Shown: positions 14,741 to 29,600, numbered from the stretch's first letter. The stretch is DNA of 64,000 nt from Morella rubra (GCA_003952965.2 RXIC02000172.1:1-64000); one strand, 5' to 3'. Numbers and translations: made by a program. The notes: generated by a model not told the origin, from the sequence alone.

Positions 14741-17700
14741 CTTTGGAAATCAATTTTTCAACAGGTAGAATAATCATTTTGATCATTTTCAAAAGAAAAT
14801 GGATATATGTATCGTGTAAGTTAAAAATAAACACTCTAGATTTGTTTCACATTGTATATAAACGTTTCGTTCATACTGGGTGCTCTCATATTGTACAGCG
14901 GTAAATAATTAACATAATTTTTGACTATAAATACAAATGATATAAGAAGTTGTAGGGTTATAATCATAATAATAGGTACTGTAAATGTGGGAGAATAATT
15001 TTAAAAGCTTTGAAAAATTATTATGTTTGTGGTGGTTTGTATTATGAAATTAACATAGAGAACGTGATTCATTATGGTTTTGAAAAACTATTAAAATGAA
15101 TTGGGATCGGGGACTTTAGAAAACAGAATACTTAATGGTGGATGAATGTGCAGCGATTTTTGTTCTTTGTTTAAAGAACAAAAGACAAAAGTTGAGAAAC
15201 TATTAGTTTAGATGTCATATTCAGTAATTTGAAAAGACTAAGAAATATTCTCTATTTCTTTATGACAATTTTTATCTTAAACTTTTTCGAATCGGAAAAT
15301 GATCATGATAACCCATAGCTTAAATTTGGTGACTTCTTCTCAATGTGTGTGTATGTCTATTCAAACTTTTTGGCTCATGTGGTCTTTTGTTCTTACGTTT
15401 TTAGGATTCGTTGGGTACTCTGCTAATTTCTGGTGTGCCACTTAGCTTTCGACGTTTTGCTTCTGAGAGTTTAATCGTCATGTTGGCTTTCATGGGGTTG
15501 TATGTTGGTCGATAATATGGGTAGTTTGAAATGTTTGAGCTACAATGACTTGAATTGGGCTCAACTTCTATTTATTGATGGGAAAATATAGCCGTGTTAT
15601 TGTTTTTTATTTTGTGAATTTACATTGTGGTTTATTTTTTTGTTCTTTTAAGATCTATTAGGTACTAGTCTGGGCCCAGTTGACAGTAGTGGTTTGCTAT
15701 TTTTTCTCCGCTCAACGACCGTTATTCCGTTTCTTTCATCATCTTACTCTATCTACAGCAAGTCATGCATTTGTTGTATGCTTTAGGAAATTGCTAGCTT
15801 TGTGCGTACCTAATGTGTAATTTTGGTCCTTACTGGTTATTCTGGATTGGCTGTAAGTGATTATTTGCTTTTTTGATCCATTATTCTCTTTCACGGTTTT
15901 TTTTTGATCTCACATTCCATCTGTCTATTCCCTATAGGGGTTATGATATCTGTGCTCTTGCGGGTTGTCATGCGTTATCGTAGGCTTTATACTCATCATG
16001 CTCAGGGCCTTTGAATTCACGAGTTATGATTTTCGTTCCTGCAAAGTTTCGATCCTTAGAGGCTGCTGGTGAAATTACTTAGGTTTGTAGGTGACAAAGT
16101 TTCAGGGAGGTACTAGGTGTGTAAGGAGTTGTTCGTTTAAGTGATATTCCATGAGCGATGATCTTCGATTTATGCAAACATCCTAACTTGGTAAAGTTCT
16201 TGAATAAATAAATAAATTTGTCGTCGAAATTTAAATAGTAAACTCGTGATATCTGCTCGCCGCATTATACTAGTTGAATAGACAAAACTTTAATGGTTGA
16301 CAGTTTGAGGAAAAATCTATATCCTATTGTCAGCATCATTTTATGTTAAAATTTCTATTTACAATTTGGGTGTAAAAAACGTCATAATTTAACTAGGTTT
16401 TCATATTAAGAGAGGTTCACTTGAGTGAAGTACCAATTCACTAAAGTAGGTCCCATAATCATTGGTTTTGAATTACTAGATTTTTGCGATGGGTCGTAGT
16501 CACTTTAATTTATTTTGGGAAATAACGGATGATAGAGAGATTACACATTTTCCATGGCATTGGTATCTATTCGTATACCATAAATTTGTTTTACATAGAC
16601 AATAAAGTGTATTATAATGTTAATAATCAAAAGCGGGGTAATATCATGACATTGTATCTACGCACTACTTAAAAACTTTCGTACCTCGATAATTTAAACA
16701 AGACTTAAAAGATAGGCATGAGTACTGTCCAAGGTAAAGTGGTGGCATAACACTATGGATAGCATTGGTGTCGACATGTTTTTACCTCTAACGACCCATG
16801 AATGCTGGCAGTTATATCATGATCGGCCATAGAATCTTACCATAAATGAAATCTGTTCTGTGTAGGCGATCTTAGTCTTGTCTTGTGGATATCTATTCTA
16901 GAGAGGATTGGTGCAACTCGAGGCTATTGACTTATTGTTTTAGGTTCTTATTTTGACAGGTTGTTTCGTATAATGTCTATTCGTTTAGATGAGTAGTGGA
17001 TCTAAAATAGATTTCCTCAGCATAGAGATGTAAAAATTATCATGGTGGGACGTACGTGTAGTCGCTTCTTCAATTCTGGTGGTATTTTGGCTGAGACTGA
17101 TGAGAGATGTTTTACCGGTCCTACTTTTTCACTAAAAATGTTTTAAAAATGTCTTAACATATTTGGGAACGTCAACTCTTCGCTTTTTTTTTCCATAATT
17201 CCTTTATCGTTCCGTTACTATAGGACGTTCAAAGAATAATTTATCCCTTTTTCAAATTCTAATAGTCTCTTAATGGTTTGTGAGCATGAGGAGCGTCTTC
17301 TGGTCTGGTCTGAGAGTGAGGCTTGCAGGCCTTTTTTTCTTCTTTCAGTTACTAAGAGGTGTTTTGTTGTGCACATGTCTTTAGATTAGGTCGATTCAAT
17401 CATTTTTGTTTTTTCTCTATCTAGATACAAAAATTAATGATGTTGGGTTCATTTTCATCCGAATATGGGCGCATTGAGTTCTTTTCTGATAGACAGTTTT
17501 ATATTGTGCATAGATTTCTACTAGGATGGATAGAATAATTGTTGAATCGCAAGGTCCTTTGAGTTCCAATAAGCAAGTGCTCAGCATATATTCTAAGATT
17601 TGGAATTGCCTTGTCTAATTGTCAGTTAATTTAAGTTGAGTGATAACTATTAGTATTAAGGCTTGAGCTGGCATGAGGGTATTGCGATTATAATCCAGTC

Positions 17701-20700
17701 CGAAATTGCCTCGGTGGTGAAAATTGTGTAGACGTTTTAGGTTCAAAAATATGGGGTTTCTTATAAGGAATATTTGTATTTTAGTGAGGTGTATTTGGCA
17801 ATATTTCTTAATGTAAGCAGACTTACCCAAATTTTTGGTTGTTCGTTAGAGGTGTAATAACCTTAATAGGAATTAGGTAAGGGTCGATGGTACTTTTGTG
17901 CAGCGGGACTAGGTGATGATCCAGATAGCATCATTGCTCTTTGTTCAGTTAACGTGTTTTGTTGGTACGCAAACTAAAATTATCCGATTACAGATTGTGT
18001 CATCACATATTTCATCACAAAGAAATTTGTAAAAGGTTGTAAACAGTTCTATGATGTTGGTGTTGTCTATATTCAGTTCCACATTTGACTGGCGATGATT
18101 TTCTAGACTATTTACTAAAACATGCGTGCTATTTCTCTTCTATCGAGATTTGAATGTTTTAGATCACTTAAGAACTTTTAGTGAGAGATATATAAATAAT
18201 CTTGTGGGGAATCTAGGTGGTAGGCAGTGAGCTTTTTTGGACCTATTGTGCTGTTCTTACAGTTTTATTAGTGTTCTTAGTTTTCTGGAAACTACTAGGA
18301 CTTCCTTATTTCATAGTGCAAGATCTTAGATGTAGTCTTTAATAGCACTATTATGTTTGTATGTAGTGTATCTTGGTGCTGCTAAAAGTTCATTAACGTT
18401 TATGGTCCTGCTTGAAGGGCGTGAGCGTGTAGCTTTAAGTTGGATCCTATAACTTATGTTATGATGGACTATAACAGGGTGGCAGGTGTTTACTGGTGGC
18501 AGTTGAATGTGTTTTTTGCTAACTTTCGAGTAAAATACAGTATTAGGAGTGTTCAATTTATTACTCTTTCGATATTCTCTTTCGAATTTGAGGTGCACAA
18601 CTCTGATATTTTTTCCTTTTCTGTCATCATAATCTTTCCGCTCAAGGTCGTTAGGCATGTGCGGTTTGTGTGATGATGATGGTATAAGGATGGTGAGCTG
18701 TTTGCCTTTTCTAGTGATTAAGCTCATAGTTGTGATGGAAAAATCATAGTGTGTGTTCATTTTAGATATAGCTCGCGAGACTAATTGTCTTCTTTGCGTG
18801 TGTAGTGTTGTAAATTCATTATGAGGTGATATATGTAAGTTTATTATCTAAACCTTTTATGATTTAATATGATTTGGTTTATCATTAGGATCCTGGACTT
18901 TGCTCTAGTTATGACATTTAGTGGCTTGCGTATATAGTTGGAGTTTAATATCAGAGCTTAACTCGTTTGTGTGCAATGTTTCTAAGTCATGAAGGGTTGG
19001 TCTTGAAGTTATTTCTCGTTTGATTTACCCTTAATAGCATTTCGTATGATGCTATTTAGTGCTTATGAGGGTTAAGCTGTTTGTCATCTGTCTTTGCTAT
19101 AAACAAGTGTCTTCGCTAAAAAGTATTGGTCTAAGGCACTCTTGTATTATCTTATATGGGTATATGGCTTTCGAGGAGGGTCTTTTGGGTAAGGCAAGAA
19201 TGGGTGCAGAAAATTGAGGATCGTTATCTTCCTTTGGACTCCACCTAAAATTGTCTCATATTCCTGTTATTTCTTGGGTAACTGCTAATGCCATTATATC
19301 ACTATAAGGTCTATTTGTTACTTTTGTCTCATTAGCTCAGTTGAGTTTTTGGGTGATTGGTACGCAAACTTTTATTTTTGAATAGATTCGCTTAGCACAA
19401 ATATTGGTGACGATAATTTTAAGTAGATATTGAGAAATTACGCTATTATATGGTATGAAGTGTGTTATGTAGCTTGTGTGGGCACGGTAGATAATTGACG
19501 CTTTATTATTTTTTGGAGGATCCTGAGATTACACTGAATTACCTTCACAATGATGATTGATGATATGTCTAGAAATGGCTTATATTTTCCTTAACAAAGT
19601 TTCAGTTGAGGAAAGTGAGTTATTGTAAGTATGTTGGTCGATCTGCTCCAACATTTGGTAATATTAGACCTTAGAAAGTATGTGCCCACTAGTGACTTTC
19701 CTTTACTTCTAGAAGGTGGAGTATTATCAATATATTACTGTTAGTGTGTGTTATAGACAAATAAATAGACTGTTTGGGTTAGGCCAGCATAAAGTGTATC
19801 AGAAAAATGTTGAAAGTCGATGTGCGTCAAATGACATAAAATGTCGAGGCAGGAGCATTGGTTAATTGTGCAAATAAGCTTTTAGTTTTACAGAACTATG
19901 ATTATGATGTTCTGTATCTAGTATGGCAAAGGGTAAGTCATGTTGAGATATTTGTCTTTCTTTATTTCTTTTCAGCTCTCAGTAAGTGTGATTTTGCACA
20001 TCGCTTAGTATGGTGCATCTCCTTTGTTGTTTTAGCAGATTTAAGAGCTGGAAGGCTATCCGAAGTGTGAGTATAATAGGGTCTAGATAGATTTTTACTT
20101 TCTCTGATATTAAATGTTGCAGTTATTCCTTTAATTCATTTATTTGTCGGTGAGTTCGTTGGTGTCAATCCGAGAGGAGGCTTTTGAACAAGGGATGAGG
20201 ATGTCTGTGTTTAACGTAAGTGAAATCTTGTTAAACTTTTGAGATGGTTCTCTTAGGAGGGTGTGTAATTCTGGGTAGTTTCTTTTTGGTTACAGAGGTT
20301 TTTCTGTTAGTCGAGTGATAATGCCACGGTAGTAATTTTGTGATCTAATAAATCTATTTTCTTCTTCCTTAGTAAGTTACTAGCTTATCTATTATTGGTA
20401 TACTAGAAAGCTCTAGTGTGCGAGCGTTTGAATACATTTTTGTCAATGCTTTCAGTTGCAAGTAGTGTGGATGAATACTCTGTGTAGATTAGAATATTAT
20501 TCGACATCTTTTTATTTTCTTTCAACTGCTTAGACCTAAGCGATATATAGTTTGGTCCTCTATTATCTTTTAGACAGTTACTATATTTATAGAGTTTTTT
20601 TGGCATTTATTAAATATTTGAAAATGTCATTATTTTTTCATTGGTTAATTTGCTTATTAAGGTTACATGTTGTTGTGTTTTTGAATCATAATTTTTCAAG

Positions 20701-23700
20701 AGAAATTACGCCTTTATGATTTATTGATTGTTCTAAGATAGGCTTCGTAGGATAAGCATATTTGCCTCAGATCTAACGATGTCACCTGTGTCAGAAGTCT
20801 AGTTTTGAGAATTGAGTTGTTGATTTTTTAATTAGATGTCCGATCAAAGGGTCTAGATAATATGTTTCTATTTGCATATCATATTGTTTCTTGAAAATTG
20901 TATAAATACTTATGGTTTTTGGGGTGGGGGGCTCAAGTGGCATATTGGGTCAGTTTCAGAATCACTAATAGCCAGGTTTTGTCACCACCTCATAATCGGA
21001 CGACGCAGGCAAGAGAGCATGGCAGGCTTGCTCGTTTTTGTGAGGTAAATCTTTGGGCCCTGATGTTGGTTAGACATTTTTTCATCATGATTCATTTGCA
21101 ATAGGTATGACAATTTTGAGCAATGGGTAAATGATCTGTGTGGTAAAGGGTCCGTTAATGGCGCTGCGAGTTGGGTTACTCGGGCAATGTTTTTCACTCG
21201 GATCATTTATCTTGCTAGATCTCGTCTCATTATATGAGTTCTTAGATTCATAAGATTATGTGGACCTGAGAGGTTGATTTTTACGGTAGGGTGCCAAGAT
21301 TTTACAAGATGCTTTGTAACATTCGTGTTCTATTTTTTGTTGTTTGGTTATGTATATTTAGTGTGTACTTTTGCTGGTGATTGTGTTTAGTGCGCTCTAT
21401 CATCCAGTAGGGAGCTGTTTTATGATTGATTTTGAATTGTTTGGAGTGTATTATAGATGATTGAATTTTTGCGTGCTCCTATTGAGTGTGAGTATAGAGT
21501 GAAGCATGTGGTAGTAATAAAGGAGTAATGGGTTTGAAAGAAGGAGAGGAAGATTTTTGGGGACCGAGCAGGCGAGAAGTATCTCGGGTTAGTTGTTGTC
21601 AAAGCGTTAGGTGTGTCATCTGTGGATCTTGTGTATAGATAGTGATGGCATCTGTCTTGCTAGGTGTTTTGCACTTATCGCATATATTATATGCATGCTT
21701 CTATTAAAGTGGAGATTTTCTAAGAGGTAAGGGGTTAGTTTTTATTTTTGAAGGTTATTAGGCATGATCACATGTTTGGAAATAGAAAAATGCCATCATC
21801 CATGTTAGGCTAAGATCTTGATCTTATAACATGTTCATTATCATGTTATAAGGTAGTATGAAGATTTCTGAGAATTTAGGGTAGAAAGTAAGGGTGTGTG
21901 GTGAATTGTGGGTTTTGCTAAAAAGAGGTTCATTGTATTTTATCTCCAAAGAGGGAGCAATGTGGGTTGCAGTGGAGGTTGGTAATCACTGAGATTGGTT
22001 GGTTTGGTAATTTATAGGTAGTCCTTAAGGGATGTTATATGGGAGGGGGTGTGAAGGCCTCAGAGAGAGAGTTATTTGGTAGAGGTTTTAGCATTGAGAT
22101 ATATGTGGAAACAAAATTGTGAGATTTTGTCAGAGATGGAGGTCCCTGTTTGGTTATATTTCGTAGGACAGTACGTATAGGGGAGATGAATGTATTGGTG
22201 TTAATAATGGGATGCTTATGGCATTTTTGGAATGTGTTACCTTCTCAAGTACAGGGTTAGTTGTAACTTTATTGAGTTTATAAGATGGCAAATTTTGTGG
22301 ATTTTGTCGGTATTTGGACGTGGTTATCAAGTTTTAGGTATTAGTTTATTTAGTCTTTCCAAAGGGTGTAGGGTGTAGTATAATTGGAAGAGTTTTATGC
22401 ATATAATTCTGGGTTTATGAGTTTTTACATAGATTATAGTTTTGACGTTGGGACTTAAGATTTATTCTTATTATATGGGCTGTACTCGTGGGTTGCTAAT
22501 GCTTTTTGTTTAGTGTGTTGGGCTTATGGTCGATGGCTTAATGGGTGATTAGCGGGTGTTTGGGTCCAGTATGCTATGGGTGTTCTTTGCCGAGATCGAT
22601 AGTGATCACTCGCAGGGCTATTTAACTTTATCTTGAAAATTGTTTCTGCATTATTGAGTTTGTCGGATTAGCTTGGTATTTTCTAGAGGAAGTTCTTGCA
22701 AACGAAAATATTGAGAACTAGTTGCTGTAGTGTGCGTCGTATACATTGTTTTTTGTTTTTTTAAAACTGTTAATGATCTGCTAGCGATTAATTGTGTTGG
22801 CATTCAGGAGAGTGACGAAACATGTATTATACGCATTATTTTTACTGATTAGGACTTTGGTGGTACTCTTCAATCTCATATATCTTGGAGGTAATTTACT
22901 ACAACATATGTCGAAGATGAGAAATTTGGCTGGTTTATATAGAAACCTGTTTAAGATATTTTTATCTTTTAGGTCTTTGATATTATTATTATGATCTTAG
23001 CTGCGTTTTTTTCCACACATATCGGTGAAGGCTATGTCGGCTCTTCTCAAAATTTTAGTATCGTAATTTTGTAATGAATGTACAAGACAAGGATGAGGAG
23101 CGGAGTCTCGTGTACGGTTCCTTTTATGTTGTCTCGCTCACACTCTAAAATTGTTGGTCAGACTATGGTAGATTTTATATTAAGTGTTCAGATATGAGCT
23201 TATTATGTGTTTATGGCATGTAGTAATTAGGATTGATGGATGGTTCTTTTGCAGAAAATAGAGATGGTGTGTTACTGATTGGTATTGTCTGTTGTCTTAG
23301 TGTGGTAATTGTATCTTATATTATTACATGTGATGTTTGGGCTGTAATATATATTGTTTTTTCTTGCTTTGGAATAATATTTTCCTTTGTGGTGGAAAGG
23401 CGTTTTTTGTTTGTCTTGATTTGGGTGATCTTATTGTTATGTTCTTTTGCTGTTCGTATTTACTTCCTCGTTACAGTCTCTGGTGGTGTGTCTTGTTCCT
23501 TTTTTTTGCGGTTACTAGTGTATCATTGTTCATATACTTAGTTTTATGTTGCCTTGTTTGTGGTTCTCTATTCGTTGATTTGTTATTTAAGCAACCTGAG
23601 GTTCACAAGAATTCTTGCAAGCATCTTCAGTGTGATTGCATTGATACCCTTGGTTCTGGGAAAACTACCATCGGGCTCTTGCGTTCGAGCTGGTTTATTG

Positions 23701-24430
23701 CTTGTGTTCTTCTTTTTTCGGTTTGGTAGTGGGTCCTTTAGATTCTGATTGGTTGCGATGCTCTTGCTCCGTGTGTTTTTTCGGGCTCTTCTTTTTGTTG
23801 CGATTATTTAGTGGATGTTCCTTAATTGGGTTCTTTATGGGTACGATGGGTACAGTTTTTCGAGTGAGTTCAGACATGCGCCTATATTTGGCTTCCTTTA
23901 ACATTGAGGGTTTAGTATACTAGCTTGTATATCATTTTTCATTGCTATGAAGAAACTTATGCAATGCTGCTAATGTAGCAAATGTGTGATGTTGCTGGTG
24001 GATAAGTGTTGGGCTTATGGCAATATTGAGTTAAGAAATATAAATAGTGTGTTCTCTATTTTTTTCTTGTGCGAGTGTGCTGCTGTGGTTCATGGGCCAG
24101 CAATTATTTGTTCATGTCAGAGGTGTAAAGTGCGGAATGGTGACAAATGTTTTTTGGGGCTGACGGGCCATGGTGTGGATGCGTATGCTGACTGGTTGTG
24201 AATAGGCTGATTCAATAGAATGCGTATTCTTTGCAATGCTGTGTATAATCATTCAGCAGTTTGCGGTATAGAGATGCAAGAAGTAAGTTTCTACTTACAA
24301 GATTTCGACTTTATCGAGTCGGTGTCCACGGGATGTGTTTGCGGGTGTGAGGGAATGGAGCACCTATGCCTTACGAAGTGATTTTGTAATGAGTGATAAT
24401 TAGTTATTTAGTTTGGAGGTTTACTAAATG
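14741..24430. other. T-rich, C-poor tract without a recognisable gene
   Basis: Continuation of the anomalous region with weaker G bias but still few C on the + strand: row 15001 has 21 A, 2 C, 12 G, 25 T and row 19021 has 14 A, 8 C, 13 G, 25 T. The longest open frames (about 100-144 codons) have no recognisable domain and no splice context that could be defended. No LTRs, TIRs, tRNA-like folds or tandem repeats were identified. Near 24430-24470 the composition switches abruptly to A/C-rich sequence. Confidence 0.55.
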
Positions 24431-24439
24431 TATAGAGTA

Positions 24440-26630
24440 GTCACTCAATTATTCACAACTCATCATACAAAATCACCACCCATATTGTTTGACTTATCAA
24501 TGGTGACCCTATAATGCAAATGTTATTCTAAGGATGCCAAGCCATAAGAATTGGATTCTAAACTGATCCTTACACAAATTTTTATAACATATCAAAATTC
24601 TAAGTAATTTGAAGCTCATTTGCTACTCAAAACCTTCCACCGAAAATACAAGCTGCTGAGGACGTCCAAGCGGGCAGCCCCGACGTCTCCAACTTAAAAA
24701 TTCATAACTTCAAAATCATGGCTCCAAATTACATGAAATTTATTCTTGAAAATTCAGCTTTCATAGGTCAAGATTGGGGGTAAAATTCACAACAGCAGGA
24801 TTTACTATATATTTTCACAAACACTTCTTAATTAGGCGAAAATCCTACAACAACGCTGTTGCTGATTCCAGCTCGGCCCTCCATTTTCAAAATACTACAA
24901 CTCATTCATTTTACCTCTAAATCACACGAAATTTATCTTAAAATGTTCCTCTTCCTTAAACTTAAAATTCAAGACCAACTCGTAAAATTTGGACTTAAAA
25001 TGATCCCTCAAAAGGTATTCGAAATGAGCTAACATTCCGGACGTGCAAGGCTGCTGGCAGCTTGACGTCCAGGCCTTGAACAACGCATATCTCACTCGAT
25101 AGTTATCGGAATCATTCAAGGTATGGCTTAAAATCTTCCTATTTCCTAGGCCTACAACTAGGATCCTCTTAAGATCAAGGGATAAGCACAATGCATCAGA
25201 ACACACTCCAAATTCGAGCCTTGAAAGCTGCAGAGATTAAATTTCAGCAACAACAATGATCTTCTCAACCTTCCAAACCTCCAACAACCAAAACCCTAAT
25301 CTCTTCATGTCACAACCAACATCCAAGGCTAATTTAACATTTCATAACAGCAACCATTCTCTCACATTCTTCCCACTTTTACAACTCCAATTCAAAAGTT
25401 TACAACAAAATCATGATTCCATCTTCATCAAGCTAAAACTATTGCATTTACCCATATCTTTTGGGCTTTATATCAAACACCTAGGGTGCATTATTGATCC
25501 TCTTGCATATTTTTTTCAGATCTGAACATATATCTAACACTTAGGGCTTGGTGGTTCTCAACAAGACTAACATGCATAAACCTAATACATCAAACCAATA
25601 AATTCGGCCATACATGCTCAAAATAGATTTCAATCCACTCTTAGGCCTTTTATCAAACACTTAGAGCACATAAACGATTTCTCTTGAACCCTTATTTCAG
25701 ATCTAGCCATATTTTCCCATGTTTTCATGTAAGATCTACTACCCTTAAATACTTGCAAGATCTACACTAAACACCAATGAACACAAGGAGAAAACAACCT
25801 AGACAACTACCATCAAAACAACAACCAACCATCAAAAGAAAACAAGAAGAAAATGGGAGAGATGGGGTAGTGTTTTTCGGCCAGCAGAAAGGGCCGGATT
25901 TACCTTTGTTTTTCTCCTCTTTCTCCTTCTTCTTCTTCCTCTCCTTTTCTTCTTCTTCTTCTTCCTTCTCCTTTCTTCTTCTCGGTTGGGTGTATTAGGG
26001 CAAGTGAAAGGTGCGGTTTTTAGGACAAGGGGAAATGAAAAATGCGGCAAGAGAGGGGGGGAAAAGGGTGTTAGGCGTGAATTTGCTTTGGGGGGAAAAG
26101 ACAAGGCTGCCCCCCTCCCTTCTTCCCCTCCTTCACCTGATTTCCCTCCTCTTTCACTTTTTTTCTTTTTTTTTAATTTCTTTTTTTCCAGCTACCATAT
26201 AAATTTCCCCAATCATGCTTCCCATTTTAAACCCTATCAGTCTCATACCCATTTTCAAGGTTAAAGCCCTAATTAAATTCTTTTAAAGCCCTAATTAAAT
26301 TCTTCCAAATATTGTAACTTAGGGACATATCCCATTAATTAAAATAATTAGCCTAATTAATCTCAATTACTCAAACTTTAACAATTGCAAATAATATAAC
26401 ATTTAAATCCTAGCTTAAAACTCATAAAAACGCTAGGGAAAAATTCCACCTAGACATAACTTTAGATTAATCTCCCCATACATGCCTCTCTCAAAAATAA
26501 GAGTAATAATAATAATTAGAGAAATACAAACTTAAGGAGTCATAATTCTTTTACAATGACAGAAATAAGGTCGGGGTCTCACCACCGCAAGTAAAAACTT
26601 CCCGAGGTAAGTGGGACCACTATCAATGGA
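24440..26630 (-). mobile_element. LTR-like sequence of a Ty3/gypsy-type element (minus)
   Basis: Non-coding DNA that, read on the minus strand, resembles a long LTR of the plant chromovirus Tekay/Del type: a 5' part with a gagaccccgacc-like motif (complement near 26570-26582), AT-rich stretches, then a purine-rich block (complement of the TTC/CTT-rich run at 25910-25985), then a stretch full of short A/C-rich words. No gag-pol remains adjoin it, so it may be a solo LTR or a truncated copy. A loosely similar segment occurs at both edges (atcaatgg at about 24498 and 26624), but no clean target duplication was found. Assignment rests on remembered sequence style. Confidence 0.4.
25910..25985 (+). 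repeat. CTT/TTC-rich microsatellite-like stretch
   Basis: Low-complexity pyrimidine-rich sequence made of ctt, ttc and cct units within the LTR-like region. It gives Ser/Phe-rich and Lys/Arg-rich open frames that are composition artefacts. Confidence 0.8.
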
Positions 26631-26639
26631 CCCCTAACA

Positions 26640-29600
26640 GTGAAAATGATGGGAAATATGTAGCTCTAACTTACAGAGGACCAATCCAATATCTTTTTGC
26701 AACTGGTCTACAACCTCTACTTTTATAGTTCTAGAACACAAGTCCCTGGAGAATAAGCTTAGTTTCGTCAATGTTGTACATACTTCTTGGTCCAATAACC
26801 CACGTATCATTACCAGTAACAGTCATTGCAACATAATATGACAATCATGCCGTTTCATGCCCAATATTTTGCATTCTTTCATATTCACACATCGGGATAT
26901 ATTAGTTGCGTACCCGTCAAAAACTTCACACCCTTCAACCACTGTCAACACTTCCTACACTCCTCTTTCGTCAGTGTGAAAGACGCATGAGGCATGACTT
27001 CGTAATTTGGCCCAATAATGCCAAATCATTCCGAGCACTGACATTTTCCTTCGTTTTCCCGTCAATGTTTAACAAAGTCTCCAACACACTATCACAGATA
27101 TTCTTCTCTATATGCATCACGTACAAATTGTGTCACAGTTTTAATTTTGAACTAATACGGTAACTTAACGAAAATACTTCGTTTCGTCCAACTCAACTCA
27201 TCCACAATCTGTTTCCTCTTCTCGTCCCAAGAAACAATGTTTACCTCCATTTATCAGCGAGAAAGACATCGTGTCTGCATTATACGTTGGGCAAGCTAAC
27301 TTCTCTTTCGTTTTCCATCCAAACAGATTACCGTAAGCCGGGAAGTCATTTATTATCCAGAGCAACACTACGCGTAAGTTAAATATACCTTTTTCTACCT
27401 CATCATATGTTTGCACTCCATCCTCTATAACTCCTTCAACTCATCTATTAGGGGCTAAATAGACATCGATATCATTTCTCGGACTTCTATCCCGGGAATA
27501 AGCAATGAGAGCATAAAATTGGAATCTTTCATACATTCCATGAGGCAGATTGTATGGAATTAGACACTGGTCATATACTGTATGACAAGGTCATGTTCCC
27601 AAATGGATTGAATACATCAGAAGCTAGACCCAAACAATGTTACGAGCTTCCCAACCAAACCACTTGTATTTCTTATCTAGCTCCTTCCACACCAAGTCTG
27701 CAGATGACTCATCACCCCTCTTCGACCACTCGCTTCTCTTGGTGCCACCGCATATCCATAGCCATCTAAAGTGACATAAACAACCGTTGCTACCTCGATT
27801 TCAATGAAAAATGTCGCGACACTTTCTGGGGACTGTTGACTTAGCATTTTCATTGTACTTCCACCTCGACTCCCCACACACCGGACACTCTTGTAACTCG
27901 CTATATGCTTTCAAAACAAAACAAGTCATTCCGACATGCATGTATGTTGTCATAACTAAATCCTAAATTCTTCCTCAACTGCTTCGCCTCATAGAAAGAT
28001 TTCGGTAACGTCTCCCCATCAGGTAATGCGCTTTTATCAACCCTAACACGTCCTCAAATGCCTTTACGCTCAAGTTATTCTCCAACTTCACATGGAGTAA
28101 TCTTACTACAAAAGACAATTCGAATACTTGACACACCCATGATATAATTCTCGCTCAGCATCCTCCCACAACTTGGCATATGCAAAAAATCCATCCCTAC
28201 ACCCCGATTCCAGTGGCATTGGGCTAGTAGCATGAAATGCTCCAGCATCAAAGTCCTCTAACATGTCTTGGATGTCATCATTTATATTCCCATCAGACTC
28301 CTCACTACTCAGCTCTGGCTCTCGTTCAGACACTGCCCGATCAAAAGAGGTGATTCTTGGAATTGGTTCTCCATGCAATACCCAATCAGTATAACTCTTC
28401 TCAAACCCATTTATGAACAGGGATCATTTCCAAAATATTCTTACATTTGACCACTTATTTGACCACGACTATCCACAGATACTTCCTGATGAATACAGAT
28501 CTAGGAGACCTTCCTTATACTTCACACCGAACCTATCTAGTTCATGAATCTAGCTTTATCCATTTTTTGTGCCTTCAGTCATAGATATGCATAAAAACAA
28601 TCAAACATATAGTAACGATAGTTTACCTCTAACACCATATTTCTCTAGATGATAAGTCCTATCCCATTCAGGATTAGATTATCCATAATGTATGTAAATT
28701 TCCCGAGCATTGTGCCCGACGTGCTAGAAATTTCGGCAGCATCTCCCCTTAGTCCTTAGATACAAGCATTCAGCGTTGAGGTTATACATCCCCAACAAAT
28801 GGCAAGTGTGTAAGCACAATGCTGAATATGCATCCGAAGGACAAAAGGAGAGCCTGTCGAAATTTCTAACTACATAACGCACAATGACAAGAACATTTAC
28901 GTACATTACAGATAATCTAATCCCAAACTGTCCACAACTTGACAATTCAGGAATTACTGTGCGTTCGGCAATTAAAACAGCGGTAATTCCCAAACAGGTC
29001 AAAAGGATACTAAATGCAAAACAAAACTAATATTAAATAAACTTCAAGCACTTCAAGCACAACCATTTGGATGGATTAACAATTGTCTGCACAGGCAATA
29101 CTACCAAAATGTAATCGTTTCGTGAAGCACTGTCCGCACGCTTTGAGGTACGTCTGAACGGTTAGAATTGTCAAAAACAATGCTCGAACGGCTAAAGTAT
29201 ATGTTCGAACTGCGATTGTCGAAGCACAGATCCTTCAAAAATCCATCTTCCACAGATCGATTTCAACCCCAAAATCACACGTTTTACATAACCATTTCGC
29301 ATCCAATCAACATCAAGCATGTTTCTAACCTACCAAAGCATTACCAATCAAACATCAAGCAAAAAAACACATTTTTACTCAAAACCCACAAAAATCGTAA
29401 AATACCATATCTCAAGAAGCTTCCAAATCTCACAATGCTTCCAAATCAACCCAAAACTACTTCAATCTAGGCTTGAATCTCCTTCTATTAGCCTACAGAT
29501 GATTATTGAACAAGAAACTCGAAAAATGACGAATTTGGGAGGATTTGAGAGTGTTTTGAGTGAATGATAAGTCTCTGAGTTTTGCCCCTTTCATTCTCTG

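Noticed and set aside
18326..18760. 144-codon minus-strand frame, the longest in the first 24 kb
   Set aside because: No domain, no conserved-looking blocks and no splice context. A frame of this length is plausible by chance in 24 kb of skewed DNA.
25832..26104. Lys/Arg-rich minus-strand frame
   Set aside because: Produced by the CTT/TTC low-complexity run in an LTR-like sequence.
24420..26640. Direct-repeat-like atcaatgg words at both edges as a target duplication of the LTR-like block
   Set aside because: Too short and imperfect, and their spacing from the presumed LTR ends is inconsistent.
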